A stretch of 64,000 nt of DNA from Pantoea vagans (GTDB lineage Bacteria; Pseudomonadota; Gammaproteobacteria; Enterobacterales; Enterobacteriaceae), in contig NZ_CP011427.1 of NCBI RefSeq assembly GCF_001506165.1, positions 3,224,001 to 3,288,000 of the forward strand. Direction: 5' to 3'. Position numbers and translations under genes: made by a program. Numbering within the stretch: position 1 is the first letter of the stretch; each line of letters begins with the position of its first letter. Shown in pieces: positions 19,242 through 27,809 of this stretch. The notes under the pieces are model-generated. The model was not told where the DNA came from and did no database searches. It saw only the letters and a list, made by a program, of their open reading frames with translations.

Positions 19242-20222
19242 CTATGCTAGCTGCATCGCGAGTTTAATGGAGATCGCCATGCTCGCAGAGTTCGCTTTAC
19301 CTGTCCAGGCGATATCAAACGCCGTGCCATGGTCCGCCGAAGTACGGATAAAAGGCAATCCCGCAGTGATGTTGACGCCGTCATAAAAGCCTAATAGTTT
19401 CAGTGGGATATGACCTTGATCGTGATACATCGCCACCACCATATCGTACTGCCCCTGCTGACACTGCAGGAACACGGTATCCGGCGGGCAAGGGCCATAG
19501 ACATCAATCCCCTTCTCTTTCATCACTTTGATTGCCGGCGCGACGGTAGTGATCTCTTCATCACCAAACAGACCGTTCTCACCTGCATGCGGATTCACAC
19601 CGGCCACGGCAATACGAGGATTGTCAAAGCCGACGCGGCGCAGGAAACTATCCGCCATACCAATTACCGTCTGAATACGTTCGCCATTCAGGGTGTCGAG
19701 GAACTTACGCAGCGCAATGTGGGTGGTCACGTGAATCACCTTGAGGTGATCGGTGTACAGCACCATCGCGTAATTTTTGGTGTTGGTGAGTTGCGCCAAC
19801 AGCTCAGTGTGCCCCGGATAAATATGCCCTGCTGAGTGCAGCGCTTCTTTATTCAGCGGTGCTGTGGCAATCGCATGGACGTCACCCGCCAGCGCCAGTT
19901 CAGTGGCACGCTTCACACATCGCCAGGCCAAATCGCCCGCTTCTTTCTGCACGACACCTGGCTTAAGGGCTTCAGGATTTGCCAGAGGTTCGTCAATCAC
20001 GTTAATAATGCCGGGTGCAAAATGCGCATCTTTCACTTGATCCAGCACGCGCAGTTCAGCCTGCGGCGTAATGTTCAATCCCATCACCCGACGCAGCGTG
20101 CTGGCGCAGCCGATCACCACCGCGGGAATACCCGCCAGCTCGCCTTCTGCTAACGCTTTAATGATGATCTCCGGGCTGATGCCCGCCGGATCGCCCATGG
20201 TCACCGCAATAATTTTATTCAC
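19242..20222 (-). CDS. pdxA2: D-threonate 4-phosphate dehydrogenase (PdxA2)
   Basis: Metal- and NAD-dependent oxidative decarboxylase of 4-phospho-D-threonate (or erythronate) giving DHAP and CO2; a paralogue of the vitamin B6 enzyme PdxA. The 326-residue sequence follows Salmonella PdxA2 closely: VTMGDPAG start, GHTELLA, metal histidines in HVTTHIALRKF and MYHDQGHIPLK, and TSADHGTAFDIAW. GTG 20222 is preferred (GGAG seven bases upstream, VNKIIAVTMGDP); an in-frame ATG lies at 20237. It overlaps the dtnK stop by eight bases, indicating coupled translation. The Salmonella homologue also lies between acnB and speD, to my recollection. Confidence 0.9.
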   Translation of the reverse strand: MNKIIAVTMGDPAGISPEIIIKALAEGELAGIPAVVIGCASTLRRVMGLNITPQAELRVLDQVKDAHFAPGIINVIDEPLANPEALKPGVVQKEAGDLAWRCVKRATELALAGDVHAIATAPLNKEALHSAGHIYPGHTELLAQLTNTKNYAMVLYTDHLKVIHVTTHIALRKFLDTLNGERIQTVIGMADSFLRRVGFDNPRIAVAGVNPHAGENGLFGDEEITTVAPAIKVMKEKGIDVYGPCPPDTVFLQCQQGQYDMVVAMYHDQGHIPLKLLGFYDGVNITAGLPFIRTSADHGTAFDIAWTGKANSASMAISIKLAMQLA

Positions 20223-21486
20223 TCGACTTCTCCTCAATGAAACGGATGGCTTCTACCAGGGTGTTTTCGTCGCCAAAGCCACCCGCTTTGGTCATCACCG
20301 GCAGGTGTAATTCGCTATTAAGCAGAACCCCGTGCGGCACACAGCCTGCCACCAAGCCCTGAATCTGGAAACCGCTGGCGCCCAGCGCCTGTGCTACGGC
20401 AATGGCAACGTCGCCGCCAGAAAGATACAAACCGGCAGGCAACCCATGTCGGCATACCTTGCTGGTTAACTGTGCCAGGAACTGGCAAATGCGTTCACCT
20501 AATTCCTGGCGTGAAACCTGATGCTGCTGGCAGAGCTGTTCAATATCGTGACGCTGATCGGCATGCTGTGTGGTGCGCACTACACAATGCGCCCCGGCAC
20601 TTATTGCTTGTTGCATGGCCTGTTGCCACACGTTAGCTTGCGGCCATGCGGGCTGCGCAAACAGCTGGCGAATATCGATGTCGATAATGCGGATCTCTCG
20701 CTGAGTACCGAGACGGGCAATCTGCTGCTGGGCAATCGCACTCATCGACCCCACCACCGCTAAGACCGGCCGTGCCGGACGTGCAGCCAGATACTCTCCC
20801 AGCGCGTCGCCCAGTCCCGATGCGCCCGCCAGTAGCGGTCTGATGGACAAGGTTGCTGCTGCCGCCATCAATAACGCAATATCCGCATCCTGTTCGGCAT
20901 CCACCACCACCAGGCCCTGCTTAGTGGAGAGAACCTGTGCCAGTTGACCACTGCGCACGGTGGCCAGATCGAGCGTTTCGCCCGCCATTGCACTCTGCAT
21001 TTGTAGCCGGGTTAACACATGGCTACTGGTGACGGGCGTTTTAGGATCGCTGGCAAATTCGGTATCGGTCAGGCGCTGCTGATTGATCCACACCTCTCCC
21101 TGACGGGTGGTGCGTCCCAACCTGGGTACCGCAGGCACCACCAACGCCAGAGTTTTCCCGCTGGCTGTTAATGCCGCTTCAATTTCAGCGCCTGGATTGC
21201 CGCGCAGTGTGGAATCGATCTTTTTAAACAGCCAACCATCCTGGGCAATCGCCTGATGCTGCTGTACGGCAAGCGTTGTACGATGCGCAGCATCTGCGGC
21301 GCTCACCGCTCGGCTATCGGTGCTGATCACCAGTACATCCGCACTGTTGGCATCATGTGGCGTGCTGCTATCAAACAGCACATGCACTTTTGCGCCCGCT
21401 CGCGCCAATCCGCTACCGGCATCATTGGCCCCGGTAAAATCATCGGCGATCACTAAGACTGGCGTTTTCCATGGCTGTGAAGTCAT
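20215..21486 (-). CDS. dtnK: Four-carbon acid sugar kinase (DUF1537)
   Basis: Phosphorylates a four-carbon acid sugar such as D-threonate or erythronate, feeding PdxA2. The 423-residue protein has the N-terminal ADDFTGANDAG motif near residue 14, KKIDSTLRGNPG near residue 86 and the C-terminal nucleotide-binding domain with LSGGDVA, PHGVL and TKAGGFGDE. DUF1537 kinases were biochemically assigned to acid-sugar catabolism; stereochemistry of the substrate is not readable from sequence. First gene of the leftward dtnK-pdxA2-deoR operon. Confidence 0.88.
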   Translation of the reverse strand: MTSQPWKTPVLVIADDFTGANDAGSGLARAGAKVHVLFDSSTPHDANSADVLVISTDSRAVSAADAAHRTTLAVQQHQAIAQDGWLFKKIDSTLRGNPGAEIEAALTASGKTLALVVPAVPRLGRTTRQGEVWINQQRLTDTEFASDPKTPVTSSHVLTRLQMQSAMAGETLDLATVRSGQLAQVLSTKQGLVVVDAEQDADIALLMAAAATLSIRPLLAGASGLGDALGEYLAARPARPVLAVVGSMSAIAQQQIARLGTQREIRIIDIDIRQLFAQPAWPQANVWQQAMQQAISAGAHCVVRTTQHADQRHDIEQLCQQHQVSRQELGERICQFLAQLTSKVCRHGLPAGLYLSGGDVAIAVAQALGASGFQIQGLVAGCVPHGVLLNSELHLPVMTKAGGFGDENTLVEAIRFIEEKSSE

Positions 21487-21519
21487 TCTCTTTCCTCTAC
21501 CGGCAGCTCGCCGTGTTGA

Positions 21520-21566
21520 GATTGATTATATTCAATCATGATTGATTATATGTGAGCAAGATCAAA
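21520..21566. promoter_or_regulatory. Divergent control region: direct repeats and CRP-like site
   Basis: Between dtnK and the divergent alcohol dehydrogenase gene. GATTGATTATAT occurs at 21520-21531 and again at 21540-21551, 20 bp apart, so on about the same helix face. Between them TCAATC-AT-GATTGA is a perfect palindrome. TGTGA-N6-TCAAA at 21551-21566 matches the CRP consensus except one base. I infer binding by the DeoR-type repressor and catabolite control by CRP-cAMP. Confidence 0.6.
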
Positions 21567-21675
21567 TTATTTGAAATCAATTTGCCCTATAAATTTAGGC
21601 ACTGTAGTGACAGAACCTGCACTGATTGAGCAAAGTTAATCATTCAGTACGAAAAAACCGCAATAAGGGTATGAA

Positions 21676-22824
21676 ATGAATATCAACAGCACCGTGATCA
21701 GTGGCTTTCAGGCGCTTAATGACCTTAGCTATTTGCTGCAAGGTAAAGAAAAAGCGCTTCTGGTAACCGATAAGAATATTGAAGGCATTCCAGCGGTTCA
21801 GACGCTGATCGCGCAGCTGAAGCAGCAGATCAGCAGTTTAAGCATTGTAAACAGCGTCCCACCAGAACCGAGCCAGCATGATGTTGCTGCCATTGTTGCT
21901 GCGTTGCCCTCTACAGATGTGGACCTGGTGATCGGCGTCGGCGGAGGCAGCGTACTGGATGTCGCAAAGCTGCTGTCGATCCTGTGCGTTGACGGCGCAC
22001 CCACGCTGGATGCGCTGCTGGCCGGTGAAAAACCACAAACCCGTACCACATCCCTGTTGATCCCGACCACTGCGGGTACAGGATCGGAAGCCACGCCTAA
22101 TGCGATCCTGGCGATCCCTGAGAAAGAGACTAAGGTGGGCATTATCACACCGGTGATGCTGCCAGATTATGTCGCACTGGTCCCCGAGCTGACCACCAGC
22201 ATGCCGCCACACATCGCCTCTTCAACCGGTATCGATGCGTTGTGCCATCTGATCGAGTGCTTTACCGCCACCGTGTCCAACCCGGTAAGCGATAACTATG
22301 CACTGATCGGCATGAAAAAGTTGTTCGCCAGTCTTGAGACCACCATTGCCGAGCCGGGCAACCTTGAGGCGCGCCTCAATATGCTGTGGGCCTCCTATTA
22401 TGGCGGCGCGTCCATTGCTCATGCCGGGACGCATCTGGTCCATGCAATGTCTTATCCTCTGGGCGGCAAATATCACCTGCCACACGGCGTGGCGAATGCC
22501 ATTCTGCTGGCCCCTTGCATGCGCTTCGTCCGCCCTGCTGCGGTGAGCAAATTCGCGCAAGCCTACGATTTACTGCCAGATGCCGATACCACACTGGATG
22601 AAGAAGCCAAATCTCACGCGCTGGTGGAGTATTTCGCCGCGCTGGTGAAGCGTCTCAAATTACCGGCCAGTCTGGAAGAACTGGGCATTGGCCCAGATCA
22701 TCTGCCGTATCTGGTTGAAGCCGCGCTCGACGTGCAGCGTCTGATGAAGAATGTGCCGATGAAAGTCAGCGCCGATGACGTGAGAAACGTCTACCTGACG
22801 CTGTTTCCGGCTTTGAATCACTAA
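21676..22824 (+). CDS. Iron-containing alcohol dehydrogenase family protein
   Basis: 382-residue group III (iron-type) alcohol dehydrogenase. The NAD-binding GVGGGSVLDVAK is near residue 93, PTTAGTGSEAT near residue 134, and metal ligands are seen in GIDALCHLIE, HAMSYPLGG and LPHGVANA. Members oxidise or reduce short polyols and hydroxy acids. First gene of the rightward arm of the sugar-acid island, 17 bp ahead of the DHDPS-family gene, so it likely acts on an intermediate or product of the same pathway; the substrate is not determined. Confidence 0.85.
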   Translation: MNINSTVISGFQALNDLSYLLQGKEKALLVTDKNIEGIPAVQTLIAQLKQQISSLSIVNSVPPEPSQHDVAAIVAALPSTDVDLVIGVGGGSVLDVAKLLSILCVDGAPTLDALLAGEKPQTRTTSLLIPTTAGTGSEATPNAILAIPEKETKVGIITPVMLPDYVALVPELTTSMPPHIASSTGIDALCHLIECFTATVSNPVSDNYALIGMKKLFASLETTIAEPGNLEARLNMLWASYYGGASIAHAGTHLVHAMSYPLGGKYHLPHGVANAILLAPCMRFVRPAAVSKFAQAYDLLPDADTTLDEEAKSHALVEYFAALVKRLKLPASLEELGIGPDHLPYLVEAALDVQRLMKNVPMKVSADDVRNVYLTLFPALNH

Positions 22825-22841
22825 GGATTAATGAGGGAATC

Positions 22842-23726
22842 ATGAGCAAGAAAATTCAGGGCGTATTAACCGCCATCGTCACCACTTTTGATAGCGAAGG
22901 TGCATTCAACCCAGCCGCGCAACGCGTGCAAGTACAACGCCAGCTGAGCGCAGGCAACGGTATTTTCTGCGGCGGCACCAACGGTGAATTCTTCGTGCTG
23001 AACGAGCAGGAGAAACTGGCGGTGACGGAAACCTGCGTCGATGAAGTGAACGGCGCGGCAGCGGTTGTGGCGCATATTGGTGAGATCTCTACCCGTGAAA
23101 CCATTCGTCTGGGCAAGCAAATTGCCAAACTGGGCGTCGATGCCGTTTCGGTGATCACACCTTATTTCGTGCCACTGAAGCAGGAAGAGTTGATCGCTCA
23201 CTACCGTGCAGTGGCCGATGCGATTGATGTGCCGCTTTATCTGTACAACATCCCTGCGCGTACCGGCAACACCCTGCAGCCGGAGACTGTGCGCACGCTG
23301 GCCGCGCACCCGAACATCATCGGCATTAAAGACAGTGCGGGCAGCTACGAAAGCCTGAGCGGCTTCCTGCAAGCAGCAGAAGGCATGGAAAACTTTAACG
23401 TGCTGACTGGCCCAGACTCGCTGATCCATCGCGGCTTTGTCGAAGGTTGCACCGCCTGTATTTCTGGCCTGGCCAACGTGGCACCGAAAGAGATCAACGC
23501 CATCTGGGCACGTTTCCACGCGGGCGATATTGAAGGTTCACGCCAGGCGCAAGAGAACATCACCGGTCTGCGTACCGATCTCTACAGCGTCGGTTTCCCA
23601 CCGGCCACCGTGAAACGTGCGGTTTCACTGCTGGGTTCTGATGTAGGCAACAGCCGCTATGCAGTGAGCTTCTCTGCCGAAGAAGAGCAGAAGATCCGCC
23701 AGATCGTGAATCAGTATTTGCAGTAA
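22842..23726 (+). CDS. DHDPS/KDG-aldolase family protein
   Basis: 294-residue TIM-barrel aldolase or dehydratase of the dihydrodipicolinate synthase superfamily. The Schiff-base lysine is in GIKDSAGS near residue 165 and the catalytic tyrosine in YLYNIPARTG near residue 137; GGTNGEF is the pyruvate carboxylate site. Context among sugar-acid enzymes favours a 2-keto-3-deoxy sugar-acid aldolase releasing pyruvate over lysine synthesis. An ERIC element separates it from the next gene. Confidence 0.85.
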   Translation: MSKKIQGVLTAIVTTFDSEGAFNPAAQRVQVQRQLSAGNGIFCGGTNGEFFVLNEQEKLAVTETCVDEVNGAAAVVAHIGEISTRETIRLGKQIAKLGVDAVSVITPYFVPLKQEELIAHYRAVADAIDVPLYLYNIPARTGNTLQPETVRTLAAHPNIIGIKDSAGSYESLSGFLQAAEGMENFNVLTGPDSLIHRGFVEGCTACISGLANVAPKEINAIWARFHAGDIEGSRQAQENITGLRTDLYSVGFPPATVKRAVSLLGSDVGNSRYAVSFSAEEEQKIRQIVNQYLQ

Positions 23727-23763
23727 TGATTTTGGGCAGTCTTTTTGCCTTTTTACCACCTAA

Positions 23764-23956
23764 ATACCCTAAATAATTCGAGCTGCAGGACAAATATGCC
23801 GCAGGCTTATTTGAACAGCGCTAGCGCTGGCCCGTAGGGTGAGGCTTTAGCCGAATCACGCGGCAAGTGAGTTAATCCCCAGGAGCTTACTGAAGTAAGT
23901 GACTGGGGTTAGCTCACGCAGCCAACGCACCTGCAGCTTGAAGTATGACGGGTATT
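23764..23956. repeat. ERIC element with an internal insertion
   Basis: Contains the enterobacterial repetitive intergenic consensus core: AATCCCCAGGAGCTTAC and AAGTAAGTGACTGGGGTTAG form its central palindrome, and the ends TACCCTAAATAATTCGAG and CTTGAAGTATGACGGGTA are the ERIC termini. Standard ERICs are about 127 bp; this copy is about 193 bp because roughly 70 bp (near 23791-23860) interrupts the left half between GCAGGA and CGGCAAGTGAG. It lies between the aldolase-family and hydroxyacid dehydrogenase genes, probably transcribed in the operon mRNA. Confidence 0.9.
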
Positions 23957-23972
23957 AACACCGGGAAGAATC

Positions 23973-24926
23973 ATGAAAGTCATCTGTACCTCACCTTCAT
24001 TCGCCAAATACGACGCTGCCCCCATCGACACCCTGCAGCAGCACGGTTTTGAGCTGATTACCCTGCCCGCTGATGCACCGCTCAGCGCGCTGGAACCGCA
24101 TCTGGCCGATACCGTGGCGATGATCGTTGCGTTCACTGACGTCAACGAAGCACTGCTGGAGAAAGCGCCACATCTGAAGATCGTGTGTAAGCACGGCGTT
24201 GGCGTTGACAACATCAATCTGGATGCCACCCGCGCGCGCGGCATTTATGTCACCAACGTGCCGGATGCCAATAAACATGCGGTGGCTGATTTTGCCTTTG
24301 CGCTGATCCTCAACAGCGCGCGCCAGATTACTCAGGCGGCGATTGAAACCCGGGCGGGCAACTGGCCACGCATCTTTGCCACCGACGTGTATGGCAAGAC
24401 GTTGGGCATTATCGGCCTTGGCAATATTGGCAAGCAGGTGGCGTTGCGCGCCAAAGGTTTCAACATGCGCGTTATCGCTTTTGATTTTTATCCGGATGAG
24501 AAATTCGCCGCAGAACACGGTATCGAATTTGTCAGTCTCGACCAACTGACTGAAAGCAGTGATTTTATCACGCTGCATAAGCCGCTCACCGATAAAACCC
24601 AAAACCTGTTTGATGCTGCGCGCATCAAGCGCATGAAGAAAAGCGCTTTCCTGATCAACGCGTCACGCGGTGGCATCGTTAATGAGCAGGACCTCTATCA
24701 GGCGTTGCTGGATAACGTGATTGCCGGTGCGGCTGCCGACGTGTTCGAACAGGAACCGCTGGCGGAGCACCCGCTGTTTACGCTGAGCAACTTTATCCCG
24801 ACCTCGCATATCGCGGGATATACCGACGGTGCCATCAGCGCTATTGGTGAACGCTGCGTGATGCAAATAGTGCAGTGCATTAAACAGGGCGAACGCCCAG
24901 TAAATATCATGAACGGGCTGGATTAA
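23973..24926 (+). CDS. D-2-hydroxyacid dehydrogenase (PGDH-like)
   Basis: 317-residue NAD-dependent D-isomer 2-hydroxyacid dehydrogenase of the phosphoglycerate dehydrogenase type but without an ACT domain. The Rossmann motif GIIGLGNIGKQV is near residue 147; catalytic Arg in NASRGGIV, Glu in FEQEPL and His in TSHIAGYT. In this island it may interconvert a 2-oxo acid such as hydroxypyruvate, glyoxylate or 2-keto-aldonate with its hydroxy acid. ERIC-type repeats flank it on both sides. Confidence 0.85.
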   Translation: MKVICTSPSFAKYDAAPIDTLQQHGFELITLPADAPLSALEPHLADTVAMIVAFTDVNEALLEKAPHLKIVCKHGVGVDNINLDATRARGIYVTNVPDANKHAVADFAFALILNSARQITQAAIETRAGNWPRIFATDVYGKTLGIIGLGNIGKQVALRAKGFNMRVIAFDFYPDEKFAAEHGIEFVSLDQLTESSDFITLHKPLTDKTQNLFDAARIKRMKKSAFLINASRGGIVNEQDLYQALLDNVIAGAAADVFEQEPLAEHPLFTLSNFIPTSHIAGYTDGAISAIGERCVMQIVQCIKQGERPVNIMNGLD

Positions 24927-24954
24927 CTTTTTCAAACCCCTATTTAATCCATTT

Positions 24955-25068
24955 TATATCCCAAGTCATTGGTGTTGTAGCAAGGCGGTAAATTCATTCA
25001 TCCTCAGGAGCTTATTCCAGGGGGGAATGAATGCAGCCAACGCCGCTACAGCGCGAAGGACGCCGGGA
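24955..25068. repeat. Divergent ERIC-like element
   Basis: Follows the ERIC plan: AAGGCGGTAAATTCATTCAT, CCTCAGGAGCTTATTCCAGG and GCAGCCAACGCCGCTACAGC occupy the same order as in the element at 23764, but the sequence is clearly divergent and the termini are poorly kept. It ends just upstream of the first MFS gene and supplies its leader. It could be a separate subfamily or a decayed copy. Confidence 0.5.
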
Positions 25069-25081
25069 AGGTGAAAATAAT

Positions 25082-26401
25082 ATGAATAACACCTCTCGCT
25101 CTACCCGTATTCGCTGGTGGATTGCAGGCCTGATGTGGCTGGCAATCGCCATTAACTATATTGACCGAACTGTACTCTCTGCGGCCGCTCCGCACCTGAT
25201 TAAAGAACTTGATATAAACCCAGAGATGATGGGTTTTATTATGGCGGCATTTTTCTGGTCCTATGCACTCTTGCAGATCCCGGCCGGCTGGTTCGCCGAT
25301 CGCTTTGGACAGAAAAAAGGTCTGGGTATTGCTGTTGCCTGGTGGTCGATTGCCACCATGGCGATGGGCCTGGCGACCGGCTTTAAATCCCTACTGGCGC
25401 TGCGTTTAGCGCTGGGTGTCGGTGAAGCCGCAGCTTACCCGAGCAACGCCGGTATTACCGCGCGCTGGTTCCCGGATCGCGAACGTGCCACGGTTTCAGG
25501 CCTGTTCGACAGCGCGTCGAAGTTTGGTGGTGCCGTTGCCATGCCGTTGATCGTTTTTATGATCGCCATGTTCGACTGGCGCATCACCTTCCTGGTGATT
25601 GGCTCACTCGGTGTGTTCTGGGTGATCGCCTGGTACTTCATCTATTCCGAGAACCCGGAAGATCATAAATCGATCAGCCAGGATGAAGTGCGATTCATTC
25701 GTGATGGCCAGGCGCAGAAACACGGCGATAAAAGCGTGAAACCGATGAAGTGGTATAAGCTGCTGCGCTACCGCAATATCTGGGCGATGTGCATTGGCTT
25801 TTTCACCATCAACTACACCTCCTACTTCTTTATCACTTGGCTGCCAACTTACCTGGTGAAAGATAAAGGCATGGATTTCCTCAAAATGGGGATGGTCGCT
25901 GCACTGCCACTGATTTGCGGCATGGTGATTGAAGTGCTGGCGGGTTGGGCATCCGATCGCATGGTACACAATAAAGTGCTGTCACTGACCGCCACCCGTA
26001 AGCTGTTCCTGACCATCGGTCTGCTGATGGCACTGTGTATCGGTTTTGCGCCGTTCACGGATTCCGTATTTATGACCGTGCTGCTGCTGTGTATCGCCAA
26101 ATCCGGTACCACGGTAGCGGCCTCTCAGGTCTGGGCTCTGCCGGGTGATGTGGCACCACAAAACAGCGTGTCGATTGTGGCGGGCCTGCAGAATACCGTC
26201 TCAAACATGGGCGGCGCAGTCGGCCCAATTATTACCGGCGCTATCGTTGGCGCAACCGGCCACTTTACCTGGGCACTGGTGTTTTCTGCCGTGCTGGTGG
26301 TGATTGGTATTCTTAACTACCTGTTCCTGATGGGCAAAGTTGAACCTATCGTGGATGAGGAGCAGGTGCATCATTCACATTCCGTTGTGAGCGGCGCGTA
26401 A
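25082..26401 (+). CDS. MFS transporter, anion:cation symporter type
   Basis: 439-residue, 12-segment major facilitator of the ACS family (GudP/ExuT-like sugar-acid/H+ symporters). Diagnostic are AINYIDRTVLSAA in the first membrane helix, GWFADRFGQKKG as loop 2-3 motif A and LALGVGEAAAYPSN in helix 4. ATG 25082 preceded by AAGGTG is preferred; an upstream in-frame start at 25031 lies inside the ERIC-like repeat. Likely importer of the acid sugar degraded by the neighbouring enzymes. A hairpin after the stop separates it from the second transporter. Confidence 0.88.
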   Translation: MNNTSRSTRIRWWIAGLMWLAIAINYIDRTVLSAAAPHLIKELDINPEMMGFIMAAFFWSYALLQIPAGWFADRFGQKKGLGIAVAWWSIATMAMGLATGFKSLLALRLALGVGEAAAYPSNAGITARWFPDRERATVSGLFDSASKFGGAVAMPLIVFMIAMFDWRITFLVIGSLGVFWVIAWYFIYSENPEDHKSISQDEVRFIRDGQAQKHGDKSVKPMKWYKLLRYRNIWAMCIGFFTINYTSYFFITWLPTYLVKDKGMDFLKMGMVAALPLICGMVIEVLAGWASDRMVHNKVLSLTATRKLFLTIGLLMALCIGFAPFTDSVFMTVLLLCIAKSGTTVAASQVWALPGDVAPQNSVSIVAGLQNTVSNMGGAVGPIITGAIVGATGHFTWALVFSAVLVVIGILNYLFLMGKVEPIVDEEQVHHSHSVVSGA

Positions 26402-26411
26402 GTGCCAAACC

Positions 26412-26439
26412 CGCCGCATCGCCCTGATGCGGCGTTTCC
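26412..26439 (+). terminator. Hairpin between the two MFS genes
   Basis: CGCCGCATC and GATGCGGCG form a perfect nine-base stem around GCCCT, followed by TTTCCCC, 10 bp after the first transporter gene. It is a possible weak terminator that would lower expression of the second transporter and cyclase genes. Confidence 0.6.
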
Positions 26440-26471
26440 CCTACAGAAAATAAAAAACAATTGGAGGCGAC

Positions 26472-27809
26472 ATGTCGCTGAATTCCAATGGATCACCTGC
26501 TGCAATTCAGGCAAGTAAAGCGAAAGGGAAATTTCGTTTCGTCATTCTCACGGTGCTGTCCGTCGGCATCGCCATTAACTATATCGATCGCGCCGCCATG
26601 AGTGTCGCCATGCCGTTTATGAGCCAGGAGTTGCACTTCTCGCCCACTGACAGCGGCTTGTTACTCTCGGCGTTTTTCTGGAGCTATGTGCTGTTCCAAC
26701 TGCCCGGCGGCTGGTTAGTCGATAAGCTGGGTCCCCGCATCACTTTTGCAGTCAGCAGCCTCGGATGGGGATTAGCCACCGCGGCTTGCGGCCTCGCCAG
26801 TTCGATTGCGGCGCTGGTGGGTTTCCGGTTTGTGCTGGGCGCAGTGGAAGCCCCCAGCTATCCCGCCAGCTCCTCAACGGTGACGCGTTGGTTCCCGCGC
26901 CAGGAGCGCAGCTTTGCCGCTGCCACCTTTAACAACGGCAGCAAAATCGGTGGCACGCTGGCGATTCCGATCATCTCCTTCCTGATTGCCTTGATCGGCT
27001 GGCGCATGACGTTTGTCATTTCGGGTGTGGTGGCGGTGGTTTGGGCGCTGGCCTGGTATCTGTGGTATCGCGATCCGCGCGATCATAAAACCGTTTCGCA
27101 TGAAGAAGTCGAATTCATTGAAGCGAATCAGGATCCGCAAACCGGTGAGCCGATGAGCGTGCGACAGTTGCTGGGCCAGCGCGCCGTGCAGGCGATGATG
27201 GCGGGCTTCTTCTGCATCAACTTTGTCTCTTACTTCTTCTTCACCTGGTTCCCCACCTATTTAGTGGAAACCTTCCATCTGTCACTGATGAAGTTTGGCT
27301 TACTGGGCATGCTGCCGGGACTGGCGGCGATTGTCGGCGGCTGGTGCGGCGGGTTGCTATCCGATACCCTGGTGCGTCGCGGTTATTCCCTCAGCGTGGC
27401 CCGCAAGATCCCCTTGGTGGGCGGCATGCTGGGCAGTGCGACCATCGGCCTGGCGGCGTTTTCACCGACGGTGGGATTAGCGCTGGCGGCACTCTGTTTT
27501 GCGAATTTCGCCGCCACCTTTGCCTCCGCAGCCTTGTGGGCGTTGCCTTCTGATGTCGCGCCGAACCGCGCTAATGTGGCCACCATTGGCGGTATTCAGA
27601 ACATGGCCGCCAATCTGGCAGGCATCATTTCGCCGGTGATGATCGGCGTGATCATGCAGTACACCCACTCCTTTGTCATCCCGCTGGAGATTGCCGGTGT
27701 GATTGGTGTGGTCGGTGCATTGATTTATGCCTTCTGGTTACCGCGTGTGCAGCCGATGGGCATGGACACCGCTACCGCACTGGATGGAAATTTAAGGAGA
27801 GAGGTATGA
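26472..27809 (+). CDS. Second MFS transporter, anion:cation symporter type
   Basis: 445 residues, 12 membrane segments, clearly paralogous to the preceding transporter (AINYIDRAAMSVA, GWLVDKLGPRIT, VLGAVEAPSYPAS) but well diverged, so not a recent duplication. GGAGGCGAC precedes ATG 26472. Its stop overlaps the cyclase gene start by four bases, so transporter and hydrolase form a translationally coupled pair, probably for a substrate related to but distinct from that of the first transporter. Confidence 0.88.
   Translation: MSLNSNGSPAAIQASKAKGKFRFVILTVLSVGIAINYIDRAAMSVAMPFMSQELHFSPTDSGLLLSAFFWSYVLFQLPGGWLVDKLGPRITFAVSSLGWGLATAACGLASSIAALVGFRFVLGAVEAPSYPASSSTVTRWFPRQERSFAAATFNNGSKIGGTLAIPIISFLIALIGWRMTFVISGVVAVVWALAWYLWYRDPRDHKTVSHEEVEFIEANQDPQTGEPMSVRQLLGQRAVQAMMAGFFCINFVSYFFFTWFPTYLVETFHLSLMKFGLLGMLPGLAAIVGGWCGGLLSDTLVRRGYSLSVARKIPLVGGMLGSATIGLAAFSPTVGLALAALCFANFAATFASAALWALPSDVAPNRANVATIGGIQNMAANLAGIISPVMIGVIMQYTHSFVIPLEIAGVIGVVGALIYAFWLPRVQPMGMDTATALDGNLRREV

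Noticed and set aside
25031..25081. N-terminal extension of the first MFS transporter
   Set aside because: The extra 17 codons lie within the ERIC-like repeat and are not membrane-protein-like; ATG 25082 gives a normal ACS-family N-terminus.
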